From an uncultured Pseudomonadales bacterium (GTDB taxonomy: Bacteria > Pseudomonadota > Gammaproteobacteria > Pseudomonadales > Azotimanducaceae): DNA of 64,000 bases. The notes beneath the pieces are model-generated. The model was not told where the DNA came from. It searched no databases and worked only from the letters and a program-made list of their open reading frames with translations. This document shows positions 47,607-55,453 of the stretch, one piece after another (position 1 is the first letter of the stretch; each line of letters opens with the position of its first letter). The DNA is taken from assembly GCA_958295875.1 (NCBI GenBank), contig OY282379.1, positions 1,922,001-1,986,000 of the forward strand. Direction: 5' to 3'. Position numbers and translations under genes: made by a program.

Positions 47607-48686
47607 CTAAAGTCCCCAGCATTCTAGCTCATTCGCGAATAGCAGCGGCCCGGTGTAGTGCGCTTCCAAGGCGGCACGGCTGACGCTCTCCAGCCCCAGC
47701 GTGCGCGGGGCGCGGTGGCCGAGCAACACGGTGCCCACCTCGGCGCGTAGCGCGATGCGGCCGATTTGCGATGGCGTCACATGGCGTTCCCGCACCGCGC
47801 CGCGTGCGCCTTCCGGGATGACGTGGTGAATCACCAAGGCGTCCGCTCCACGCGCAAAGCGCCACACGGCATCGTTGCGGTTGCTGAAGTTGCCGGTGAA
47901 CACCACCGTCTTGCCGCCGACCTGCGCGCGCCACGCGATGCTCGGCGCGCCGCCGTGGTGAACGGGAATGGCGGAGAGGCTCATCCGCGGCGAACCGAAT
48001 CCGGTCCAGCGGCGGGTGCCCACCGCAGCGATGTCTTCCACGTCGATGCGATAGGCGCCGCTGCGCGAGGCGAGATGGCCGGCGAACTCCGCATAGGCGC
48101 CGTCCTGCCCCAACAGGCGCTGGACGAGTTCGCTGGTGGCGGGATGGCCGTCACGGCCGGCCGGGCCGAGCACTGGCAACCGCCGCTCGCGTTCCTCGGA
48201 ACCGGCGATGAAGGCCGGCAAATCCGCAGTGCGGGTTGCGCTGGCGTTGGTGAACACGATGGCGTCAAGATCAGCGAAGTTCGCCTTGGCTTCGCCGAAG
48301 CGCACAGAGCTGCCCGGCGCCGGGTCTACCAACAACCGTGCGCTGTCGTCTAGCCAGACGAGGTAACTCGCCGCGCCGCGCCCGTTCAGCGTGCCATCGC
48401 CAGAGCCAAGCACTTGAATCCAAACGCCTTCGTGGCCGCAGAGCGGCTCATGGCGCGGCTGCGCGGCGGCGGTGACGCTGACGAGAGACGCGCAGAGAAG
48501 CCATGCGGCGGTGCCAGCCGCCGCTCGCCGCTGTGGCGCTTTCGGCCCGGCGCCAAGGCGCGGGAATGACCGGCTAGCCGATGCCCACGGCTGGCCAACC
48601 GCTTCTGCGAACCGGCGCCAACACCCTAAGGCACCCCATCGGTTCGCTCGCATCATCCCTGCTTCGCTCAAGCCATCCACACTCAT
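47607..48686 (-). CDS. Exported metallo-beta-lactamase-fold protein lacking the metal motif
   Basis: RNase Z/arylsulfatase-like MBL fold. Start at ATG 48686 overlaps the nadE stop (ATGA); 359 residues with a hydrophobic export segment near 58-75. The fold is clear from QVLGSGDGTL, SYLVWLDDSARLLVDPAPG, SAIPVHHGGAPSIAWR and GKTVVFTGNFS. But the HxHxDH metal motif, expected after VFT near residue 146, reads NASATRT, and the later metal aspartate in GD is GN. It is therefore probably a non-catalytic or altered protein. Confidence 0.8.
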   Translation of the reverse strand: MSVDGLSEAGMMRANRWGALGCWRRFAEAVGQPWASASRSFPRLGAGPKAPQRRAAAGTAAWLLCASLVSVTAAAQPRHEPLCGHEGVWIQVLGSGDGTLNGRGAASYLVWLDDSARLLVDPAPGSSVRFGEAKANFADLDAIVFTNASATRTADLPAFIAGSEERERRLPVLGPAGRDGHPATSELVQRLLGQDGAYAEFAGHLASRSGAYRIDVEDIAAVGTRRWTGFGSPRMSLSAIPVHHGGAPSIAWRAQVGGKTVVFTGNFSNRNDAVWRFARGADALVIHHVIPEGARGAVRERHVTPSQIGRIALRAEVGTVLLGHRAPRTLGLESVSRAALEAHYTGPLLFANELECWGL

Positions 48687-50656
48687 CGCTCCACGCGCCG
48701 ACTGCAATTTTCCTGCGCGGCGCCGTCCGCGGCTTTTTGCACCGCCGCGTCCAGCGCTGCCAAGGCTGCCGCCGGCGTTGCTTCGTCTGGCATCCGCCAG
48801 TCTCCCCGTGGAGACAGGCTCACGGTGCCCACCTTTGGCCCAGGCGGCAAGGCCGAGCGCTTGAACTGTGCGGCGTAGAAGCGCGTGAGGAAGACGCGCA
48901 GCCAGCGCGCCAGTTCCGCCGCCGAATAGTCCGCGCCGAAGGCGAGTTGCGCGAGCGCCAAGGTCTTTGCGGCGCCGGCGCCCGTGCGCAGCAGATGGTA
49001 GAGGAAGAAATCGTGCAGCTCATAGGGGCCCAAGATCGCCTCCGTGCGTTGGCCGATGGCGCCGTCTTCGGCCGGCAAGAGTTCCGGCGTGATGGGCGTG
49101 TCCAACACCCGCGTCAACACCGCCGCCAGCCCTTCATCGGCGCGATGCCGGCCATACCAGCGCACCAGATACGCCACCAGCGTTTTCGGCACGCCGCCGT
49201 TCACGTTGTAATGCGCCATGTGGTCCGCGTTGTAGGTACACCAACCCAGCGCCAACTCCGACAGGTCGCCGGTGCCCACCACCAATCCCTGCGTCGCGTT
49301 CGCAACGTCGAAAAGCACCTGCGTTCGCTCCCGCGCCTGGGCATTCTCGAAGGCGACGTCGTGGCGGCCGTCGTGGCCGATGTCTTCCAAGTGGCCAGCA
49401 ACCGCGGCGTGGATGGGAATCTCCTGCAGCGGTGCGCCGGCCGTGGCGGCAAGCGCCCTGGCCGAGGCCAGCGTGTGGGCGCTTGTGCCGGGGCCCGGCA
49501 GCGTGATTGCGCGCAAGGCAGTGAGCGGCAAGCCGTTGGCCGCCAAGGCATCCATGCAAACGAGAAACGCGAGGGTGGAATCCAGCCCGCCGGACAGCCC
49601 GACGACGAGGGTGCGGATGTCTGCCGACCGCATGCGCCGTGCGAGGCCCGTCGCTTGGATGGCGAGGATTTCACGCGCCCGCGCACCCAACTCCTGTTCA
49701 TCTTGAGGCACGAATGGATGCTTCGCGTAGCGGCGCTTCGTCTTCGGCAGTGGGCGTGGCGCGGCGTCGGCGGTTGCCAGCGCGTAGCCCGCGGGGCGTC
49801 GGCTGTGTGCGAAAGTCGCGTTGCGCACGCGATCGTGGCGCAGCTTCTGACAATCGAAGTCCACCTCAAGGCGGGCGCCTTCCAGCTGGAAGCGGGGCGC
49901 TTCGTCTAAGAGTTGCCCGTTTTCCGCGGCGATGAGGTGGCCGCCGAACACCAAGTCCTTCACGGATTCAGTCGGCCCGCTGCCGGCATACAAGTAGCCG
50001 CAGATGAGGCGGGCGCTCTGCATGCACACGAGGCTGCGGCGATAGTCCGCTTTGCCGACCAATTCATTGCTTGCCGAGAGATTGACGATCAGTTCAGCGC
50101 CGGCGAGCGCATGGCCGGCGCTCGGCGGCTCCGGCACCCACAGGTCTTCACAAATCTCGACGCCCACGCGGACGCCGCCGAAGTCGAAGAGCTGATCCCG
50201 GCGCATCTCGAAGGCTGCGTCGCCGCAGCGCTCGTCAGCGCGGATGTCTGCGCCGGACACGAACCAGCGCCGCTCGTAGAACTCCTCGTGGTTCGGGTTG
50301 GCGCTCTTCGGCACGGCGCCGAGGATGCGGCCTCTTTGGCACGCGAAGGCGGCGTTGACGAGGCGGCCGTCCGCCAGCCGCCACGGGGCGCCCACGAACA
50401 ACGCGGCGTCGCCTGTGGCGCCAGCCAGCGTGGCCACGGCGTCGCGGGCATCATCGAGCAACTGATCCGTGGTGAAGAGGTCTTCACAGGTGTAGCCGGT
50501 GACGGCGAGTTCCGGCGTGACGACGAGCGTAGCGTCCGCCCCGGCCGCCGCCTCGTAAGCCGCCAGAATGGCCGCGGCATTGGCCGCCGGATTGCCGACT
50601 TCCACGGGCGGCGCCGCCGCCGCCGCGCGCACGAAGCCGTGGCGAGCGTAGTCCAT
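48683..50656 (-). CDS. nadE: Glutamine-dependent NAD+ synthetase
   Basis: Amidates nicotinate adenine dinucleotide using ammonia made in its own glutaminase domain. The nitrilase domain (1-270) has its Glu in TPELAVTGYTCEDL, Lys in VPKSANPNHEEFYERRWF and Cys in GVEICEDLWVPEPP. The synthetase domain has the P-loop VGLSGGLDSTLAFLV near 370. It has 657 residues, full length for the large two-domain type. Translationally coupled to the MBL-fold gene. Confidence 0.95.
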   Translation of the reverse strand: MDYARHGFVRAAAAAPPVEVGNPAANAAAILAAYEAAAGADATLVVTPELAVTGYTCEDLFTTDQLLDDARDAVATLAGATGDAALFVGAPWRLADGRLVNAAFACQRGRILGAVPKSANPNHEEFYERRWFVSGADIRADERCGDAAFEMRRDQLFDFGGVRVGVEICEDLWVPEPPSAGHALAGAELIVNLSASNELVGKADYRRSLVCMQSARLICGYLYAGSGPTESVKDLVFGGHLIAAENGQLLDEAPRFQLEGARLEVDFDCQKLRHDRVRNATFAHSRRPAGYALATADAAPRPLPKTKRRYAKHPFVPQDEQELGARAREILAIQATGLARRMRSADIRTLVVGLSGGLDSTLAFLVCMDALAANGLPLTALRAITLPGPGTSAHTLASARALAATAGAPLQEIPIHAAVAGHLEDIGHDGRHDVAFENAQARERTQVLFDVANATQGLVVGTGDLSELALGWCTYNADHMAHYNVNGGVPKTLVAYLVRWYGRHRADEGLAAVLTRVLDTPITPELLPAEDGAIGQRTEAILGPYELHDFFLYHLLRTGAGAAKTLALAQLAFGADYSAAELARWLRVFLTRFYAAQFKRSALPPGPKVGTVSLSPRGDWRMPDEATPAAALAALDAAVQKAADGAAQENCSRRVER

Positions 50657-50763
50657 CGCCGCATTGTAGCCGCCGCCTGCCGCCGGCTGCCCTTTGGCCG
50701 GCAGCCCGCTCTCAGGCTGCCGCCGGGCGGCGGAATCGGTGGAGTAAAGCTGCGTCGGCTAAC

Positions 50764-50767
50764 CTAA
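50764..50767. repeat. Left CTAA target duplication of the IS
   Basis: CTAA directly before the left inverted repeat; the same CTAA follows the right end at 51940-51943. A CTAR/YTAR 4-bp duplication is typical of IS5 elements. Confidence 0.85.
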
Positions 50768-51939
50768 GGAAGGTCTGAACAAGCGCCGGCGGTGCTGCGA
50801 CAATGGGCGTGTTGACCGTTGGGAGAGGCGTTCGATGACCCAAGCGACGTTCGCGGAGTTGGAGTACTCGGCGAAGAAGCGGAAGACGCGGCGGGAGAGG
50901 TTTCTGGAGCGGATGCAGGGGCTGGTTCCGTGGTCGGAGCTGGAGGAGGTGATTCGTCCGCACTATCCGAAGGCGGGCCGCGGCCGCCGGCCGTATCCGC
51001 TGTCGGCGATGCTGCGGGTGCATTGCGTCCAGCTGTTTCACAACCTGAGCGATCCGGCGATGGAGGACATGCTCTACGAGGTCGAGTCGGTGCGTCGGTT
51101 CGCGGGCCTGAAGCTGTCGGCGCTGCCGGACGAGACGACGATCCTGAACTTCCGGCACCTGCTGGAGAGGCACGGCTTGGGGGAGAGGCTGCTGTCGGCG
51201 ATCAACGCGAGCTTGGCGTCGCGGGGCCTGAGGCTGCGGGAGGGGACGGTGGTTGACGCGAGCATCGTGGAGGCGCCGTCGTCGACGAAGAACCGTTTGG
51301 GGAAGCGGGATCCGGAGATGCGGCAGGCGAGGAAGGGGAACCAGTGGCACTTCGGGATGAAGATGCACGTTGGCGCCGACGCGGAGACGGGTGTGGCGCA
51401 CAGCTTCGCGGCGACGGCGGCGAGCGAGTCGGACGTGGCGCATGCGCACCGCCTCCTGCACGGCGGCGAGCGGCGCGTCTGGGCGGACGCGGGCTATCGG
51501 GGCGTGGAGAAGCGTCCGGAGAACCGGGGCCGGGGCGTGGACTGGCGGGTGGCGATGCGTCCGGGCCTGCGGCGGCAGCTGGAGCCCGGCGGCGAGGCGG
51601 CGCTGCGGGAGAAGGAGAAGGCGTCGATCCGCGCCAAGGCGGAGCATCCGTTCTTCTACGTGAAGCGGATGTTTGGGTACGGCAAGGTTCGCTACCGGGG
51701 GCTGCGCAAGAACGCGCAGCGGATCGCGCTGCTGCTGGGCTTCGCCAACCTGCTGATCGCCGAGCGGAGGCTGGCGGCGTGAGCGTGGCGCCCGTGCGCC
51801 CGGAAGGCGGGGAAAACGCTGGAAACGGCGTCGAAACCACGGAATCGCGCCACATTCGCGGCGGTTCCGCGCCCAAGGCGCTGTCGAACCTGCCTTCGCC
51901 GACCGCCAGCCGTCGATCGGCGCACTGTTCAGACCTTCC
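50768..51939 (+). mobile_element. Complete IS5-family insertion sequence, 1172 bp
   Basis: Ends are defined by inverted repeats: GGAAGGTCTGAACA at 50768-50781 and its reverse complement ending at 51939, 14 perfect bp, with partial similarity beyond. CTAA flanks both sides. One transposase gene fills the interior. Intact ends, intact target duplication and an intact gene suggest a recent insertion. Confidence 0.92.
50835..51782 (+). CDS. IS5-family transposase
   Basis: DDE transposase of 315 residues. N-terminal DUF772-like region (RPHYPKAGRGRRPYPLSAML). Catalytic residues: first Asp in GTVVDASIVEAPSSTK near 140, second Asp in RVWADAGYRGVEKR near 222, and Glu in IRAKAEHPFFYVKRMFG near 273. 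Undisrupted. The interior has more G than C on the coding strand, and the element is a visible compositional patch. Confidence 0.93.
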   Translation: MTQATFAELEYSAKKRKTRRERFLERMQGLVPWSELEEVIRPHYPKAGRGRRPYPLSAMLRVHCVQLFHNLSDPAMEDMLYEVESVRRFAGLKLSALPDETTILNFRHLLERHGLGERLLSAINASLASRGLRLREGTVVDASIVEAPSSTKNRLGKRDPEMRQARKGNQWHFGMKMHVGADAETGVAHSFAATAASESDVAHAHRLLHGGERRVWADAGYRGVEKRPENRGRGVDWRVAMRPGLRRQLEPGGEAALREKEKASIRAKAEHPFFYVKRMFGYGKVRYRGLRKNAQRIALLLGFANLLIAERRLAA

Positions 51940-51943
51940 CTAA
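51940..51943. repeat. Right CTAA target duplication of the IS
   Basis: CTAA directly after the right inverted repeat, matching 50764-50767. Confidence 0.85.
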
Positions 51944-51972
51944 AGCCCCGCGGCAACCCACTGCCTCGCGCC

Positions 51973-53151
51973 ATGCCGACTTTCGCCGAGCAGCTCGTCC
52001 TGTTGACGATCGATGAGGACGGCGCCTTCCTACCGGTGCGAGAGGATTCGCTCGTCTGTGCGCTGGCAGGCGCCGCGCTCATGGATTTGGCGTTCGCGGG
52101 CCGCATCGACACAGACTTGCAGGCGCTTGTGGTGATGGACCGCACGCCCACAGGCGATCAGGCGCTCGATCGCGTGTTGGAGAAGATCGCCGCTCGGGAG
52201 CACCCCGCTCAGACGCGGGCGTGGATTCGGGAACTGTGCGTCGAAGACGCCGATGGCATTCGCGACGATGTGCTGGCCGATCTCGTCAAGGACGGCACGC
52301 TGGGTTTGAGGCGGCGACGAATGCCGTGGCAGCCGCGCACGTCCAGCTACGCGTTGTTGGATGCGGGCAGCAGGCGGGATGTTCTGCGTCGCATCGAGGA
52401 TGCGCTGCGAACGGACGAGATTCCTGACTCACGCGACATCGCCTTGATCTCGCTGCTGGACGCCTGCGACGTGCTTTCCGCCTTGCTGCCAGCGGGCGCC
52501 ATCGAAGGGCGGCGGGCACGCATCGATCAATTGCGCAAACTTGAGTTGATCGGGCGCGAGGTGGCTGGCGCGGTCGCGGACATCGAACGCACGGTCATCC
52601 TTGCTTTGCGGGCGCGGTCGGCGCGTTATCGCCGGTTGCTGTTCCGCCTTTCGGGTGTTGGCGGCTTGGCCGCGGCGGCGACGCTGTTGGCGCCTCGCGT
52701 GCCCATCCCCGAACGCTTCGGCCCCGACATCTTTGCGCTCATCTGGCAGGACGATGGCTGGCAGCAGGGGAGCGGCTTCGTGGTCGCGGGGGTTAGCATC
52801 GTCGCACTCATCAGCGCGCTGCTGCTGAAGATCACGCCAGCCGCACGCTTGCGGGCGACCCGTTGGTGGCGGCTCTCGCACATCGCCCTTGGCATTGGCG
52901 GCTTGGTGGCGCTGTTCGTCCACACCGGCTTCAGGCTCGGCGTCAATGTCCACGCCGCGCTCATGAGTTGCTTTCTGGCGGCGCTCCTGCTCGGTGCGCT
53001 GGTCGGTGTTTCCACAGGCGGTGCCCAAGGGCTCCGCAAGATGGGCATCGGCCCCAGGCTGCGCGCCTACCTGCTGCGGCTGCACATCGCGGCGTTGGTG
53101 CCGCTGCCGGCGCTGCTGGCCATTCACATGCTCGTTGTCTATCTGTACTGA
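51973..53151 (+). CDS. GPP34 (GOLPH3-like) domain fused to a di-heme b-type membrane domain
   Basis: Residues 3-205 match GPP34: FAEQLVLLTIDEDGAFLP, ALAGAALMDLAFAGRIDTD, RELCVEDADGIRDDVLADLV and DGTLGLRRRRM. This family binds phosphoinositides in eukaryotes; its bacterial role is unknown. Residues 222-392 form about five membrane helices. H303 and H317 lie on one helix and H371 and H385 on another, both as His-X13-His, the ligand spacing of two stacked b hemes in cytochrome b and ferric-reductase-type proteins. The next gene, 6 nt on, is a multihaem cytochrome, so quinol-to-cytochrome electron flow is a reasonable guess. Confidence 0.75.
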   Translation: MPTFAEQLVLLTIDEDGAFLPVREDSLVCALAGAALMDLAFAGRIDTDLQALVVMDRTPTGDQALDRVLEKIAAREHPAQTRAWIRELCVEDADGIRDDVLADLVKDGTLGLRRRRMPWQPRTSSYALLDAGSRRDVLRRIEDALRTDEIPDSRDIALISLLDACDVLSALLPAGAIEGRRARIDQLRKLELIGREVAGAVADIERTVILALRARSARYRRLLFRLSGVGGLAAAATLLAPRVPIPERFGPDIFALIWQDDGWQQGSGFVVAGVSIVALISALLLKITPAARLRATRWWRLSHIALGIGGLVALFVHTGFRLGVNVHAALMSCFLAALLLGALVGVSTGGAQGLRKMGIGPRLRAYLLRLHIAALVPLPALLAIHMLVVYLY

Positions 53152-53157
53152 GTTTGG

Positions 53158-54648
53158 ATGCCGGCGCCGATGCTCAAAAGGACGACGCTATGGGTGCTCT
53201 GCGTTGCCGGCACGCTGGTGGCTGTCGCCACCGCGGGCATTCGCATGGTGGTGGGCGGCGAACGCGACCTGCTGCTCGTTGGGCACACCACCGCTGCCCA
53301 CCGGCAAATCGAGATGGCGTGCGAGACGTGCCATGCCGCGCCTGCATTCGCCAGCTCGGCAGTGGCCGCCGAGGCGCTCAATGAGACATGTCGCAACTGC
53401 CATGAGGATGAGTTGCTGGCCGCCGCCGACAGCCATCCACGCAAGCTCTTCCGGGCACCGCGAATGGCCATCTATCGGCAACAGCTCGATGTTATGCAAT
53501 GCACGACTTGCCACCTCGAACACCGGCCGGAGATCACCCGAGCCGGCGGCGTGACCGTGGCGCCGGACTTTTGCGCCGCTTGCCATTCGCACGGCGACCA
53601 AGACATCCGCGCGGCGCGCGCGAGCCATGCCGGGCTCACCTTCGACACCTGCGCCAGCGCCGGTTGCCACAACTATCACGACAATCGGGCGCTATACGAA
53701 GATTTTCTGACCACGCATGGCGACGCCCCTTGGCTGGCGCCAAAGCCAGTACACGGACTGTCCGCATTGCGCCGGGAAGCGCGGCAAGAGCTAGTTTCCG
53801 CGAGCCACTCTGCGGTCGCGCCGGTTGCGCCGCCGGCGGCGTTGGTGGGCCCGATCGTGGACGAATGGGCGGGCTCGGCTCACGCCGCATCGGAAGTCAA
53901 TTGCGCGGCTTGCCATGCCCCTGCCATGGCCTCGGCGGAGGCTTCCCTTGCCGCGTTGGAGGCGCAATGGATCGACGCGCCAGACACAACCGCCTGCACC
54001 GATTGCCACGACGATGAAGCAGCGACGTTCGCCCGCGGCCGCCACGGCATGCGCCAGCATCCTGCTATCGCCAAACCGCGTGACCCCCTGCAAGGGTTGG
54101 ACGCCATCGGCTTGGGAAGCGTGGTGCCCGATGCGGTCGCCACATGGATTGCGGACGCGCCGCTGCCGACGCACATGACGGTCGCGGAAACACGCTTGCC
54201 GATGCGCACGGAAGCGGCGAGTGAAGTGCTCGATTGTGGCACCTGCCATCGGCCGCATGCCGTGGATGTTGAGCGGGCGGCCGTCGCCGCCTGTGCATCC
54301 TGCCATGACGATGCGCACAGCCGAGCGTATCTCGCGAGCGCTCACTACACGTTGTGGCAAGCTGAAATCGCCGGCGAAGCCGCGCCAGGCAGCGGCGTGA
54401 GCTGCGCGACCTGCCACATGGCCAAGGCGAGGCGCCGAGGCGCGGTGGTGGCTAGCCACAATCAGAACGAAATCCTGCGTCCGAGCACCAAGATGATTCG
54501 CCCGGTGTGCCTGGATTGCCACGGCCTGCGCTTCGCCATCGACGCGCTTGCGGACACCGAACTGGTTGCCAGCAACTTCCAAGGCAAACCCGACGTTCAG
54601 GTCGAAAGCATCACATGGGCCATGCAGCGCCTCAGCGCCGCGCATTGA
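53158..54648 (+). CDS. Multihaem c-type cytochrome with 11 haem sites
   Basis: Periplasmic electron carrier anchored by an N-terminal helix (TTLWVLCVAGTLVAVATAG). Ten CxxCH sites are visible: CETCH, CRNCH, CTTCH, CAACH twice, CTDCH, CGTCH, CASCH, CATCH and CLDCH. One CX4CH site, CASAGCH, comes between the two CAACH sites. The middle (residues 185-240) is haem-free. It has 496 residues. No reductase active-site pattern (such as CxxCK) is seen, so it is more likely an electron conduit than a nitrite reductase. Confidence 0.9.
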   Translation: MPAPMLKRTTLWVLCVAGTLVAVATAGIRMVVGGERDLLLVGHTTAAHRQIEMACETCHAAPAFASSAVAAEALNETCRNCHEDELLAAADSHPRKLFRAPRMAIYRQQLDVMQCTTCHLEHRPEITRAGGVTVAPDFCAACHSHGDQDIRAARASHAGLTFDTCASAGCHNYHDNRALYEDFLTTHGDAPWLAPKPVHGLSALRREARQELVSASHSAVAPVAPPAALVGPIVDEWAGSAHAASEVNCAACHAPAMASAEASLAALEAQWIDAPDTTACTDCHDDEAATFARGRHGMRQHPAIAKPRDPLQGLDAIGLGSVVPDAVATWIADAPLPTHMTVAETRLPMRTEAASEVLDCGTCHRPHAVDVERAAVAACASCHDDAHSRAYLASAHYTLWQAEIAGEAAPGSGVSCATCHMAKARRRGAVVASHNQNEILRPSTKMIRPVCLDCHGLRFAIDALADTELVASNFQGKPDVQVESITWAMQRLSAAH

Positions 54649-54699
54649 CAGGCGGCGGCCGCGCGCCTACAACGATGCGAGTGGTTCAGGAGCAGCGCC

Positions 54700-55260
54700 A
54701 TGCGCGTCAAAGCCATCAAGCCCCTCGCCTTCGTGCTCGGCATCGGCCTAGCTGCCGGCATCGGCGCCGAGAACATCTCCTACCGCCAAGCGGCAGACAT
54801 GCTGTATCGGGTGATGTCCGCGGACCGGACGGCCTACACGCGCAAAGTGGTGCAGCGCCTTGCCAGAGACGAGGGAGTCATCGCCGCATCGGAGCACTTC
54901 GAGGACGACTCGGCGTTGCCGCTGCCGGCGCAGATGTTTCGATTCGGCGCTGAGTTGGTGGCCGACGCCACCGAGGACTTCTCGTACTCGCTGCTCTCTT
55001 TGCATCCGATCAACAAGAAGAACGGCCCCGGCACGGACGCGGAGCAAGCGGGGCTGCAACACGTCGCGGACAGCCCGGGCGAGAACTACTACGGCGAGGA
55101 GCACCTCGGCGGCCAGCGCTACTTCGTTGCCATCTATCCGGATTACGCGGTGGCGGAAGCGTGCGTCAACTGCCACAACAACCACAAAGACTCGCCACGC
55201 ACCGATGCCAAGGTGGGCGAGGTGATGGGCGGGGTGGTGATTCGCTTTCCAATCGAATAG
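54700..55260 (+). CDS. DUF3365 (Tll0287-like) c-type haem protein
   Basis: A 186-residue exported protein: signal peptide MRVKAIKPLAFVLGIGLAAG, then a PAS-like fold with NKKNGPGTDAEQAGL and YYGEEHLGGQRYFVAIYPDYAV, and one haem site ACVNCHNNHKDSP. Members of the family bind one c-haem and are thought to sense redox state or gas. It follows the multihaem cytochrome by 51 nt, so the three genes 51973-55260 probably form one unit. Confidence 0.85.
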   Translation: MRVKAIKPLAFVLGIGLAAGIGAENISYRQAADMLYRVMSADRTAYTRKVVQRLARDEGVIAASEHFEDDSALPLPAQMFRFGAELVADATEDFSYSLLSLHPINKKNGPGTDAEQAGLQHVADSPGENYYGEEHLGGQRYFVAIYPDYAVAEACVNCHNNHKDSPRTDAKVGEVMGGVVIRFPIE

Positions 55261-55453
55261 GGGCGGTGGTCACGCGGGCGTTGGCCGCGCAACGGCGCAA
55301 CGGCCTAGCTTTCTTCATGGGGCAGCTTGATCTCCCGCGCCGCTCGTGAACGCCAGTAGCGTCGGCGAACTGCGCCGCGGCAGCGTGAGAATCCCGCCTG
55401 CCCGACGTACAATGGCGAGTTTGGGGACGCTGATTGGGGAGTGAGGGAACAGC

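Noticed and set aside
53158..54648. Multihaem nitrite reductase or hydroxylamine oxidoreductase
   Set aside because: No CxxCK active-site haem and no HAO-type tyrosine block; the layout fits an electron carrier better.
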